Shown here: positions 27,001-38,167 of the stretch, in pieces
Layout of the letters: each line of letters opens with the position of its first letter
How positions within the stretch are numbered: the first letter of the stretch is position 1
From: Cardiocondyla obscurior
Taxonomy: Eukaryota > Arthropoda > Insecta > Hymenoptera > Formicidae
Length of the DNA: 64,000 nucleotides
Reading direction: 5' to 3'
Assembly: GCF_019399895.1 (NCBI RefSeq)
Contig: NC_091865.1
Coordinates: 8,375,001 to 8,439,000 of the forward strand
Notes under the pieces: model-generated
Databases searched by the model: none
What the model was told of the DNA's origin: nothing
The model's input: only the letters and a program-made list of their open reading frames with translations
Position numbers and translations under genes: made by a program

Positions 27001-28236
27001 AATTAATACATTTATTAAATCTTTATCAAATTTAATTAATAAATTGCATATATTAATTTAAAATAAGCACGGGAAACGTAACATAAAATCGGAATGTCGT
27101 GCAAATGTTCTGAGCGCAATTAATCACATTTAGTATCATATTAATTAGTTTTCGAGCGCGCACCAAATAGACGGAATTAATCCGATCGATAAAGCTGATA
27201 TTCGGTTCTCGTAGCTCGGGTAGAGGGAACGTTCGGAATCTCGATACGGTTTGAATGCTTAAAGATTCGAAAACGTATTAATTTTCATTATTAAGGCATT
27301 TTCATTTGTATTAACCGATATTCATTACGGCACGTTCACCGATAGCGAGCCGTGCATGTTTGAAAAATTGTGTCAGCAGATATTGTTATGAAGATAGCGC
27401 ATCGGCAAGCTGATTATCCGAATATCCCTTACACGAAACGTCGATTATTTCATTACCGCTTATCCGGGATATCGACCGTACCGAAAAGGATGATACGGTT
27501 ACGATGCAAAGCACGTCCAGCGAAAGCATAACGCGCGTATAATAAGGTGTATAACTGAAATTCTGTTGGGACGTATGATGTAAACATTAAATCTATTATC
27601 AATATGCATTCCTCCGATAAAGTCCTTAATAAGACTTTCAGCACGTTTCAAACGCGTTAAACTTGCAATTTATTTGTTTCGTATCGTTTAATGAATTCAC
27701 AACAATTGTTTGCTAATAACAAAAAAGAAAGAAAAAAATGTATGACTTTAACCGTTGTTTTTACGTCTTTGACGCGGAAGACGCACGCATATCGACTATT
27801 TGTGATGAATTTGTTGGCAATTGGGTCAGACCGGGTTATCAGTGTCACCTCGAGCGTGACGTATTTACTTCCTTTTTTTGCGCTACATCTTCGGCCGAGC
27901 ATTTGATATAATCTGTTACATATTCATAGATAGTTCTCACTAATAATAGATATATTTTGAAAAGTACATTAATATGGCATTACTTGGTCACAATAGATTT
28001 AAAAGAAATGTACAACGAAAAATTATGGAGAATCTTTAGTAAGAAACAGATTTAACGTGAATATGTACGTATACGTATGTATTTCCATCATAGAAGTGCA
28101 GCAACATACAGGTTCTTGTCCTCATTTCGATGTACAGATATGCGGATTATAAATTCACGGCAGTAGAAAAGGATACAAAGACGCCTTATTATTAAAGGCC
28201 TTCAAATATTTACAGTATTGTAGTAAATGTTGTAAG
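21020..28236. other. Non-coding DNA, no gene recognised
   Basis: AT-rich with CpG-rich islets at 21.3-21.9, 23.4-23.8, 24.3-24.6 and 25.7-26.3 kb. No frame resembles a known family. Several A/T homopolymer runs. Confidence 0.65.
23523..23589. repeat. GTGCC pentamer run and (ACGT)n palindromic run
   Basis: Positions 23523-23542 hold CGTGC repeated four times. Positions 23572-23589 hold CGTACGTACGTACGTACG, a fully self-complementary 18-mer. Both lie in a GC-rich islet. Confidence 0.9.
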
Positions 28237-28442
28237 TAGTGTTGTGCATTACATAATAAAAGTAATTAAATATTTGTGAAATAAAAACGTCTTTAATTAA
28301 ATATGTTTATAATATGAATATTATTTTATTAACGACTTAAATAATGTTAAAATTATACGATTTGAATACGATAGTGTTAGTTACATTTATATATTTGATA
28401 TTTTTATTTAAATAATGATCACGATTGTCTTGCACAACACTA
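28237..28442. mobile_element. Possible degenerate hAT-type MITE (206 bp)
   Basis: Ends in 12-bp inverted repeats TAGTGTTGTGCA (28237-28248) and TGCACAACACTA (28431-28442). The start fits the hAT terminal pattern (C/T)A(A/G)NG. The inside is AT-rich and has no frame. The eight bases on each side (gttgtaag, actgtcgg) agree at only four positions, so a target-site duplication is not convincing and the element would be old. Confidence 0.4.
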
Positions 28443-29455
28443 ACTGTCGGTGTGTATAGATGTAAATTACGAATTCTTGATCACGTGTATATTAGAAAGT
28501 TTTCATTTTCTTATTCAGAAATCGCTTGAAAAAATAATTCCCTTGAATTCCTACATAGCTATTTTTGTTTCAGCCTTAAAATGAAAAGATAGATATTATT
28601 CGCATCTATGCATATTGATTTATTTATTTATCTTAAATATGAACCCTCCAACATTGCAAGGCACCACATACTTTCTGACGTAACTGTTAAATTAATATTT
28701 AGGTAGGATTTCAATAAAAAAAAAAAAAAAACTTAAGCCTTTAATTATAACTGAAATAAAATAAAACTTAAATAAAATCTTTATTTAATCTTTTGTGGTC
28801 CACATTGAAAAATCATTATAATAGGTACTGGTTATCGTAATATTTACTGTATATTAAAATATAAATTATACATTTTTCGAAAAAAGGAAAAATAGACGAA
28901 ATAAAAAATATAATGGGAAACGTATGGGTGATAAATGAGTACGAAGATGATTCGTTGAAAAATTATATTTTTTTTTTCCATTCTGGCACGAATCGTAAAC
29001 ACAACATAATTTATAAATTAACGTACACAATCATCATCAATCATTTACACAAATTTCATTAGCATTTTATCGTTACAAAAGATATACTTTTGTTTGGGTT
29101 TGGAGATCAAAATCTCTTTCGGAGACAAGCTTTTCTTGTGCCATTTACGCCGAAGAGAAGGGAGATGAGTTTGAGATTCAAAATGTGTTTTATTTAAATT
29201 GAAAATGCATTAAATATTACAAGATGTGAGCTTTATGATGAAACTCTTTCTCCCTTCTTCTAAATCGGCGACTGTAGAGAGTAAATGAATTAAATGGAGA
29301 ATAGTGAAATGGAAAATTAATAGGATGGGGATCAAAGAATAGAAATAATGAGGAGGGAAATAAGAGGAGAATAGAAAGCTTGACTCATGAACGGGATAAC
29401 AAAATAAATAATAGAAGCATTAAACATGATTAATTACTTAACAACGTAACTAAAG

Positions 29456-29497
29456 ATAATAATAATATTAATAATATTAATAATAGAAATAATAATC
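29456..29497. repeat. AAT trinucleotide microsatellite
   Basis: Runs of AATAAT and AATATT with small interruptions. Confidence 0.85.
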
Positions 29498-31287
29498 ATA
29501 CGAATGGCTATACTTGTTAATAATTACAAGAACAGGTCTGGCACGGCGATCGCTTAACTGCCCGAAGACGTGTCGAACGTGTTTGTTCATTTCCCACGTC
29601 TTTTCTTACTTAAGTTACTACAGACTTATTACGCAAGAGATTCTGTCAGTTTAAGGCTGAATTGATGCGAGGGATAACGTCAAGTAAGAAATCTCGATGT
29701 TTTCGTTTCGAAAATCATATTAAAAATAAAAATTAATTAATAAATCGGCAAAAAACAAACAAAAGAACATTGCAGCGCGATCGAAGTTTGGATGGCACTT
29801 CAAAGTTAATCTTATGTATTGAGTCGTACATTTTTTTTTGTATAATCCTAAAGTCATTTACTTTCGTAATTAATTAGTTCGTATTTCGTTTTTTTACCAA
29901 GAAATATTTAATTCCAAATTGGATTTAGCTGCATTGTCACATATATACTATTATCGATTAAAAGACGAAACAAAGTGCCCTCCGTTTTGACAATTATCCC
30001 TCACGTCCGCACCATATAATAAACACCGCAAGCAATCGTTCGATCAAGGGGGCAAGTAAAATGGCAAGCAGAGAGCGACAATACTTTCTCTTTAATAGCT
30101 ACTTACTCGTCCTCTGAAAACGCTTAATTGGTAGATAGGTAATTAGAAAAAATCTCGATATACAAAAATACAGAGGTGTACGTAACCATGCGCGTATCGC
30201 GCATCGGGCGTACCGCGCGAGTATCAGCGCGTGATGATATTTTTACGTGTTTTTTTTCTTTTTTTTTTTTCTTTTTTTTCTTTTTCCGACGAGGAATGGG
30301 AGACACATCGGGGAAGTACACAAATATACATACGAACAAGTTAGGAATTAAGGACAAAACGATCGAGGCTGAGTAAGCTCGAGTATTATGTCGGCGCGTA
30401 CTGCTCAACGAGTCACCGTATAACTATTATAAAACTATGTGGAATTGACATTTCCGAAACGAGAGACGAATTTATCCGCGGGACCGAGCAAACAGCGAAA
30501 TCAAATTTCGTTTAATGCACTTTAATGTGCGCGTTTTAGAAGACAATGCTTCTGTTGCATTTTTATTTTCAATCGCTTTATCAGACTTGTTTTCGTTTTC
30601 ACATATGCTTGCATATATTTTAAATCAATTTTACTTACAGATATGTGTAATAATTGATAAATGATGCCGTTAAGTTGTAAAATAGTTCTTTCGTAGTCTT
30701 TTAGCTCTATTAAAGCCAGATTATTGGATTCAATTCACCATTTACTCGATCTAGCGATCTTATCCGTACAGAGATCATGGCTTGAGTACTTTTAGATTGT
30801 CTTCGTCGATTCACAGCGCAAAGATACCTGTCGGATTCGCCCTTTTTCGCTTAAGCACCACAACCAGTTTCGATTAATCGCGCCGCAATGGCCGCTGTTC
30901 GCGTATACTTAGCTTCTACAGGAAATCGTTAAAAAAATTCGAAGAGACCGTATCGATCGCGTCAATTTGAATGTTCGTTCCTCGATAATATAACGAACTG
31001 ACGCCGACGTTATCATCTCTCGCGACGTTCAACGTTGCTTAATTAGCATTAATTTCGAGGTGAGAACGACTTTCAAACTGAATTTCGCGTTCACATATTT
31101 GGAGCCTTTCGCGAAGTCGCATATTTCAGATGCATTGTATAAAAAAATATTTTATCTCCTTATCGGCGAACGGCGGCGCGAATAATTATAATTGTAATAG
31201 TTACAATAATACAACGCAATAATAGTGTCAATAATATTACTCACTAATTAACGTTACTTCTATATGCTTTATTATGCTTTAACATCG

Positions 31288-31289
31288 TT

Positions 31290-31326
<37 letters not shown>

Positions 31327-31343
31327 CTCTATCTCTCTCTCTT

Positions 31344-31374
<31 letters not shown>
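31288..31374. repeat. CT/CTTT microsatellite tract
   Basis: About 87 bases of (CT)n passing into (CTTT)n on the plus strand, GA-rich on the minus strand. It runs directly into TTCTGCAG|GTACGA. Such a tract could act as an exceptionally long polypyrimidine tract on the plus strand or as a GAGA-type element on either. Confidence 0.95.
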
Positions 31375-33615
31375 GCAGGTACGAATTTTTTTTTCACACT
31401 GTTCTCATTCTTGCAATCGCATGATTTCCCGATTCCGCACTAACAAAATGTCCATCGCAAAACAACGATTACACATTTATAACTATCAATACATCACTGC
31501 TTTTGCTTATTTTTTCGACTTATACGGGAAGTCGTCTTAACAAGTTTTCAAGTAACAACAACTTGAGCAGGTTTCGGGCGAATCGACGAGGTTACCAATA
31601 GCGACTCGCTATTTATAGGTATGGACACATGAGAAAAATATTGGCGAAAAATTAACTCTCAATTAGAAATTATCTTGTTAAGTAGTTTGATTCTAATTGA
31701 TGTCTCGTCTTCTTTGAAGAGCAAACAAAATTATTTTTTTTTTCACCAACAATTTTTCTCATTCCGTAAATCGCGCTTGCTTGATCGACAGATATGTTGT
31801 TAACAGTACAACTTTTAAAAACAGCTTAATTGAGGTCTAGTGAATTCCTTTTGTACATTTTTGTTATACCTTTGATTTTTCAATGATCTTAAATCGTATA
31901 ACAACAATTTGTAATCCGATGTATTTTTTAAGGAAAAAATTTATATAAAAATTAAGAAATATATCCGAATTGAATATTTCACCAGACCTCGACATATACA
32001 ATTTACTGGGGTTGATGCGTGTGTTAACCGCGTGTTTGAAATATTCATCTAAAATTTGGCACGTATATCGCGTCGTCAACGGGCTGCGTTCCAAATTTCT
32101 CCACAGTTAGCGTTGAAGATTAGGAAAGTCTTTTGCGAAGAAATGACGCGCGATGTGATTGATTATGTACATACAATATTACTGGACAAGTGGTCGTTTT
32201 ACGAGCACGATAAAAACACAATTCGATTCTAATGAATCCGAGCCTTTAAGCACCGCTTTCGTATACCTCCTCTTATACCTCAACGCGCTGCATTTGTGCG
32301 ACCGAGCAGGAATGCTTTATTTTCAGCTTGTGTGTCTCTCAATTTTGAGAACGAGAAAGCGAAAGATGTATAAAGAGAGCAGATGGTTAGATAGTATATC
32401 ATTTTCATGACAGTCAAATAATCGTCCAGAACAGCAATCGGTTAATAACCAAATAATTTAAAAGAAGAAGATTCAAAGTTAAAGACAGTTTCTAAATTTT
32501 GAAAACGTTATATTAAAATGTACATAAAAGTACACAGGATGTGATTAGTGGTACAGAAAGTTGAAGAGATAATAATTCACTTTCGAAAGAGTAAAAAAAT
32601 AATCGTTGTACAGTTAATAATTGTTGCAGTCAAAGTTTTAATGTAATCTATAATATAAAATATAATATGGAGTAAAAATACTCCGAGATACAAGGAAGTA
32701 CTGATATTGTGCGTGTCTGAAAAAATAGACAAGTTGAATATTTGTTATGAGATTCGTTAGAACACGTGTGTATTCATTTACCTTCGTTCATTATTAATTT
32801 ATTGCATCTAATGCTTCCGGCTATCGTTCTAATTCCATTTATATTTACTGTTTTATCGTCAGTGAGCATATATTTATTAACCGATTTACTTACTAAACAG
32901 TTACAATTAGCATACGGGACGTATGATTTGTTTTTTGTTTTTTTTACTTTGGAAGCTATTTGCAACAACTATTACCTCTTCAATTTTCTGCATTTAACCC
33001 TTATCCTATGCAAAATGCAAATAATAAATAAGACAAGAAAAAAAGGTTTACCGATAAACTGATTTATTTGAAATAAATTTCATTGATACGCATGCAAATA
33101 AATTGCTCTCGGACTCCTTTGCTAAAGTTTTATTTTGTCACAATATTGTGCACCGCGATAAATAATTGGATAGAATAGAAATATTCGAATCGCGAAATCA
33201 TATTACGGAGATTAAAGAAATATGATAATACTGTTCGGCATCGTTTGCTGTTAATACGCACGATTCTGTGTGACGCATGAAGGATAATCCGCAATAAATG
33301 TTAAACAAAAGTAATTTATTTTTTGATAAATAATACAGTATAATACTCACGGGAGCGGAGTTTTATTTTTGTCATTCAGCTCTCCATGATGCTTCTGACA
33401 TGAGAATTTAATTCTTCCGCTAAATAAAGCGTATAAAGAAAGTTTTCAAGTTTTCAAATATGGTAGAAAACTGAACAACATTTTAATAATTTTAAAATAA
33501 AAGTCAGCATATAAACAATGTTATATGCAGATTGCTAATATGTTTTTCAATTTATAAAGATCATAAATAAAAAGAAAAAAAAATTGTTATATTTTTGGAT
33601 TCATTTACAAAGTCT

Positions 33616-33630
33616 TTTATTATATTTATT
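33616..33630 (-). terminator. Candidate poly(A) signals for klu
   Basis: Two AATAAA hexamers on the minus strand (33630-33625 and 33621-33616) lie about 410 bases past the klu stop codon. They are the first ones met when reading 3' of the stop. If used, the 3' UTR would span roughly 33600-34040. The region is AT-rich, so chance hexamers are expected and further ones lie beyond. Confidence 0.35.
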
Positions 33631-34040
33631 AATTATTTTATAATCTGTTTTGCAAGAACTGTAATATGTAACGAAAGAATTAAATTAACGCGTCAAGCAG
33701 CAATCTCTTCCGAAATAGTAGCCCAAAAGTTTTAGTTCGATCACAGACTCTTGTTACTGCCCATCGGAATTCTTGCGAAATCGAATTATAAAACAAAACG
33801 AATCTTCCCTCTCGTCGATTCTCTTGATCCAATAAGATCGCAATCTCTTCGAACATTGATTTCTTTTTAACGCTCGGCTAATGTCATGGAGATTGTTGAA
33901 CGATTTCTCTCTCTCAACATGTTCCCGCGAAATTCTGATCGATCCACGAAAATTTCTGAGGATCCTCGGTCGATCCTACCGCGATATCCTCGCTGAAACC
34001 TGGAGCTAGAGTTTAGCCAGGGTCATCCGACCGATCGTTG

Positions 34041-35651
34041 TCATTCAGCTTTGATTACCGCCGACGGCGCCGCTACGTTTTGATCGAAAGTAGGGCACTC
34101 CTCGCCACCGAGTAGACCGGGCTCCGTTTTTGGGATAGGACCATCCGCGCACCGATTGTGAGTTTTCAAATGCCTCGTGATCATATCCCTGCGACAGGCT
34201 GCGTAGGCACACTGCGGGCACTTATATGGTTTCTCGCCGGTATGGGTTCGTTGGTGGGTGCTGAGGTGATCAGATCTGCTGAACACCTGTCGACAAACCC
34301 GGCACGTGTACGGTTTAACTCCGGTGTGGAGTCTCATATGCCTAGTTAACATGTCCGATCTCGCGAAACTCCTTTGACACACGTCGCAGAGGTACGCTTT
34401 CGCCGACGCATCGTGAAGGCCTTGTCGCCGATGCCTTGACGCCATGTGCTTTGCCAAACGATCATGCAGACTAAACATCTGTCCGCATTCCGGACATACG
34501 TAAGCTACGTCCGCGCCCGGTGCCATTTCCTCGACGACGGGTAGAACTTGCAAATTAAACCGTTCCGCGACGCTTTCTTTTGTCGTGGGTGACGCGACGT
34601 CGCCCCTGACGACCGGTACGCTGACCGAGCCTCGCGTCACGATGCCTGACGGTAGCAATTGAAGAGAAGGCGATCTAGTAGAGACCGCGGAAGCAGCCGC
34701 GGTAGATTGTAGCATCAGATTTTTCATAGAGAGATCTAACGGCGATTCTTGAGGACTTGTACTATCGCTCTCGAGAGAGCCACTTCGTGGGGGGTGATTG
34801 ACGATAGATGAAAAGGAAGTAGTCGCGGCCGGTACTCGCGTTTCGTCCCACTTGGGCACAACATCTGAATCGGAGTGACTGCGTCCGCGGAAAGTGTCGC
34901 CTGACGACGACGACAGGTACTTGGTATGCATGTACTGCTCGAATATGCTATATGTGCCGCATATACTACTATACGTGAAGCTGGTTCGCGACAGCGGTGT
35001 TTGTAGAGAGGTCGCCGACATCATCGCTGCCGACGCAACCAGCGTTTGCGAACACTGACTGCACATACAGTCCGAGTACTTTGTCGCCGATAATCGGTGG
35101 TTATTCTGGTAGGGCGAGTAACGATGTCGATGATGGTGGTGATGATGATACGAATAGCGGTACGGCCGATGGGGATGATGATGGTGATACTGTTGGCCGA
35201 TTTCGTTGAGCTCTTCTTCGGTCGATGTCACTGCTTCCGGGTCTTTTAACCTTAACGGTAGTTGATTTCCAATCACCGCGGTGGTATCCGCGGCAGACCG
35301 CGAGGACGACGATCTAGGCGAGCTAAAAACGTCTTCCTCTTCGGAGACAGGGGCTTCAAATTTCAGCACTTCGCCCTCAGAGGGTGAACTGCGATGCAAC
35401 GTTCCCACTACTTGTTCTAACCGTCTTCGTTTCTTGCGTGGGTTCCGGTGGTTGCGGTTAGCCGTTGCCGCGAGCGTGTTATTGTTTGTACAGGAGGGTG
35501 GTGGCGGCTTGGCCGGGCCCGGGGGCGCGGCTGCGGCGTCCTCCACGGCGCTCTCGGCCATCGTCATCGAGGATGCGCGGCACCCGCCGCCTGGGCCCCT
35601 TATGCCACCTACGATACCCTCGGCTACCACCGTACTACCTCCCACTTCGTC
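34041..35651 (-). CDS. klu: klumpfuss-like C2H2 zinc-finger transcription factor, terminal coding exon (5' part of gene missing)
   Basis: Encodes 536 residues and a TGA stop. Numbered from the first exon codon, it has a poly-Pro stretch near 48-52, a basic NLS-like run RNPRKKRRR at 69-77, His-rich tracts at 156-174, a PLDLS motif (CtBP-type co-repressor contact) at 304-308, and four C2H2 fingers at about 386-407, 422-442, 450-470 and 478-498. Fingers 2-4 are joined by TGVKP and TGEKP linkers and carry helices RSDMLTR, RSDHLST and RRDMITR. This is the EGR/WT1-like signature with the YAACRRDMITRH finger typical of Drosophila Klumpfuss, a nuclear GC-box-binding repressor in neuroblast, bristle and leg development. 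The tail ends IKAE, a SUMO-consensus tetrapeptide. The frame is open upstream only through TTG TTT CAG, which is a splice acceptor (TTTCAG|GAC), so the exon begins at 35651 in phase 0. In-exon ATGs at 35567 and 35561 (Kozak-like ACGATGG at the second) are alternative starts if the upstream exon is 5' UTR. The klu assignment rests on remembered family features. Confidence 0.85.
   Translation of the reverse strand, partial: DEVGGSTVVAEGIVGGIRGPGGGCRASSMTMAESAVEDAAAAPPGPAKPPPPSCTNNNTLAATANRNHRNPRKKRRRLEQVVGTLHRSSPSEGEVLKFEAPVSEEEDVFSSPRSSSSRSAADTTAVIGNQLPLRLKDPEAVTSTEEELNEIGQQYHHHHPHRPYRYSYHHHHHHRHRYSPYQNNHRLSATKYSDCMCSQCSQTLVASAAMMSATSLQTPLSRTSFTYSSICGTYSIFEQYMHTKYLSSSSGDTFRGRSHSDSDVVPKWDETRVPAATTSFSSIVNHPPRSGSLESDSTSPQESPLDLSMKNLMLQSTAAASAVSTRSPSLQLLPSGIVTRGSVSVPVVRGDVASPTTKESVAERFNLQVLPVVEEMAPGADVAYVCPECGQMFSLHDRLAKHMASRHRRQGLHDASAKAYLCDVCQRSFARSDMLTRHMRLHTGVKPYTCRVCRQVFSRSDHLSTHQRTHTGEKPYKCPQCAYAACRRDMITRHLKTHNRCADGPIPKTEPGLLGGEECPTFDQNVAAPSAVIKAE
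34158..34496 (-). other. klu: Four-finger C2H2 DNA-binding domain of klu
   Basis: Runs from the first Cys of finger 1 to the last His of finger 4. Finger 1 is separated from finger 2 by a longer, non-canonical linker of about 14 residues and has a CPECGQMF start, so it may not contact DNA in register with the others. Fingers 2-4 form a compact array. Recognition positions -1/2/3/6 read R/D/M/R, R/D/H/T and R/D/M/R. From the known EGR code these favour guanine-rich sites related to the EGR/WT1 box. All zinc-ligating Cys and His residues are present. Confidence 0.9.
34728..34742 (-). other. PLDLS co-repressor (CtBP) docking motif in klu
   Basis: The five codons give Pro-Leu-Asp-Leu-Ser, a match to the PxDLS peptide bound by CtBP co-repressors. 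It sits in a Ser/Pro-rich region between the His tract and the zinc fingers. Presence of the motif is seen directly; the use as a CtBP contact is inferred from the family of motifs. Confidence 0.65.
35118..35186 (-). repeat. Histidine-rich low-complexity tract in klu
   Basis: Codes for two His runs (four and six) interspersed with Pro, Tyr and Arg, built from CAC/CAT triplets. Such tracts are common in developmental transcription factors and often vary in length between related species. Function is not known. Confidence 0.85.
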
Positions 35652-35670
35652 CTGAAACAATCAATAAATG
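35646..35670 (-). promoter_or_regulatory. 3' splice acceptor of the klu terminal exon
   Basis: On the minus strand the sequence reads TTGATTGTTTCAG|GACGAAG, a normal acceptor with the AG at 35653-35652. It explains why the klu frame has no upstream ATG. The junction falls between codons (phase 0), so the upstream coding exon, if there is one, must end on a complete codon. Confidence 0.75.
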
Positions 35671-38093
35671 ACGTTTTCGTTATTAAAATATCTATTTGTT
35701 ATCTGCACGAATTTAAATCAATTTTTTAATTTACCGCGTATCTGAATCATATTTATACATATATCACTAGAGTAATAAATAACAATACGGATAAATGTGT
35801 GGCGAAGAGACTTCGAAATTAATTTATCGCACACTTGCATGCATCTCGTACATTATTTCATTATCGTTATAATAAACTGTCTCAATCGTTGAATTAAATT
35901 ACGCCTCATTATTGTGAATATATCTTTACGCAGGGGTTTGTATAAATATATTTCAATTCTTGCTCCGAATCGAGATTTTTTTTTTTCAATTCAAGCTAGA
36001 AATATTGAAAGTATGTAACTCGATCCTGCGCTTAACAAGACATAGGTATAATTTCAATTAAACGCATATATTAATTTTTACGAGAAATAATTTCCGATTA
36101 TATGTTATTACACTTTGTGACTTGAACACCGTTGAATTAAATGGTATTTTATCGGTGCAACGTTGATGTTAACAACAACGTTAGATTGCTAATAATAGTC
36201 ATTGACATATCGCGGCGACATTTATACAGACAAAATTTAAATTCGCGGATAATAAACTGTGACGTCCTAATAATATATGATGTTATTTATGATATCGTTA
36301 TACTTGCAAATGTAACGTGATTAATGATAATATAAATAGACATAAAATTTAATCGATACATAGTCGATATCACGTATTACAAATAATATTATTGAGTATG
36401 GCAAATTCAAAATTTTAGCTCAAATTTTTATAAATTAATATGATACAAAAATATATACAATATGTATGACATATCGAAATGTACAATCTACACATATGTT
36501 GAGAGTAAATAGGTTAATGTAACATCAAAAATTAGAAATACTGAAAATATTTTTTTTTTACAAAATATTGAAAAATATATCATGAACATTACGTCAACCG
36601 TGAAAATAATAAGATATTATTTTACATAAAATCGTGTTATCTTACCAATTTCGAAAAAAAAGCAAGTATCGATGTGCAAAGCTAACAGGTGTAAACTGCG
36701 CGAGATTCGTGTCGAAGTAACGGAAGCTTTCTGGAAAATGAGGGAACACGACGAAATAGAATCAAGTCGCCGTAACGAGACTTGATTAAAATATTCCTCC
36801 TGTTTTTTACGCTGCGGTATCGATCGGTCATTTGTCATTAACACGTGGTCGCCATTAAAAACAGAGACGATCTCGCCTCCCGAGATCGCGCTCGTCGCCA
36901 TGCCGATTATCACGATGCAGCCCCCGTTTCGGTCACTCCGCGAATAACGGAACTCTTTTTTTTTTTTTAACGATCTCGATAAAAGAATCTTGTTCATTTT
37001 GTAAACCAGGCAACATCATCACTTATTGATGACAAACACGATCGTTATTAATGAATTTAATTCGAAACGAAAAAGATCTACCACGGGTTTATTAATTAGC
37101 ATTCTATTAAAACGCTAATGCGCTCCTAAAAATGGAGAATTGTGTAGCTTGATAATTTACGACAGTTCACGAAGTCGCAAATGAGTAATGATTGTCGTGT
37201 TTCCTTGATCGAGTATAGAATTTTCAAGAATCCGATTCCCACGAAACGAATACGAAGAGTCATCTGCTTGAATTTTTTTAAGTACTTGTATAAATACGTT
37301 TAATCCATCAATGCCAGTACACGTGTGTGCGCGTAGACCATACTGTCCGTCTTGTTCGACGTGACAACACTACTTTGTCATAAGACCACGGCTGCGTAAC
37401 TCGAAAAATGTGTCGGCTGAATATTTGAAATTTAAATCGTGCAAGCGTGAGTGCATGAATCAACGGATAGATAATCGACGATTGGTGTTTAACACTGCGA
37501 TTTTTTTCACGCGTGGGCAAATTTCTATTGTTCGCATGTAGCATTTTAAATTTAACTTTCAAAAACCCGTTATCTTTTTTTTTTTTCTTCTTCTTAATTG
37601 CGATTTATTTATGATCAAAAAAACCAGTAAGATCAAACGTGGTGTAAATAACTACTTGCGGCACAACTGTGGTGCAACGTTATTCACAATCTCGTATCGT
37701 AACAGTTAATTATACATTACGTGAACTTTAAGATCTCGCGTCGTCTTTGTCAGCCGACGGCATTAAAAGTTCCAAGGCGTGTATCGTATGAAAGTAATCA
37801 ATTAATTTTTTGTAGATATTTATTAAATAAAACTGAGAACAGGGCCATTTAAAACAAGCTTCTTAGAATTTTCCTATTTTGCCAACTGAGTGCATCGTTA
37901 GAAAATGAGAAATCGAATTACGAGATGCCTCTTTAATATCGATATGGTACACGATGACACTCAATGCGATAGTATCTTGGCGCCACATGTGCGTGTGTGC
38001 ATAATCTCAATCGCGAGTCTACCTTCGGTCTCGATATCACGTCACAGTCGTAGAATAGAGATTCCGTCCGGTTTCCTGGAAAAGTGCGGTATG

Positions 38094-38167
38094 TCGCGTT
38101 GCGTCGCATCGCGTCGCGTCGCGTCGCGTCGCGTTGCGTCGCGTCGCGTCGCGGACGCGGACGCGGA
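38094..38167. repeat. GC-rich pentanucleotide microsatellite (GTCGC)n
   Basis: About ten copies of GCGTC/GTCGC with two GCGTT or GCATC variants, ending in GGACGC hexamers. It is very CpG-dense. Simple frames across it give Ser/Arg/Val or Ala/Asp runs and are not genes. Confidence 0.95.

Larger units (their letters stand above)
28443..33599. other. AT-rich non-coding DNA 3' of klu
   Basis: No coding region recognised. A short hydrophobic frame at 32766-33062 lies in AT-rich sequence and looks like chance. Holds the AAT and CT microsatellites listed separately. Confidence 0.65.

Noticed and set aside
32766..33062. Hydrophobic 98-codon plus frame, considered as a receptor fragment
   Set aside because: Hydrophobicity follows from T-rich DNA. 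No receptor motif and no splice-supported neighbours.
35281..35655. Plus-strand open frames of 60-124 codons opposite klu
   Set aside because: Shadows of the GC-biased klu codons. No independent start context or motif.
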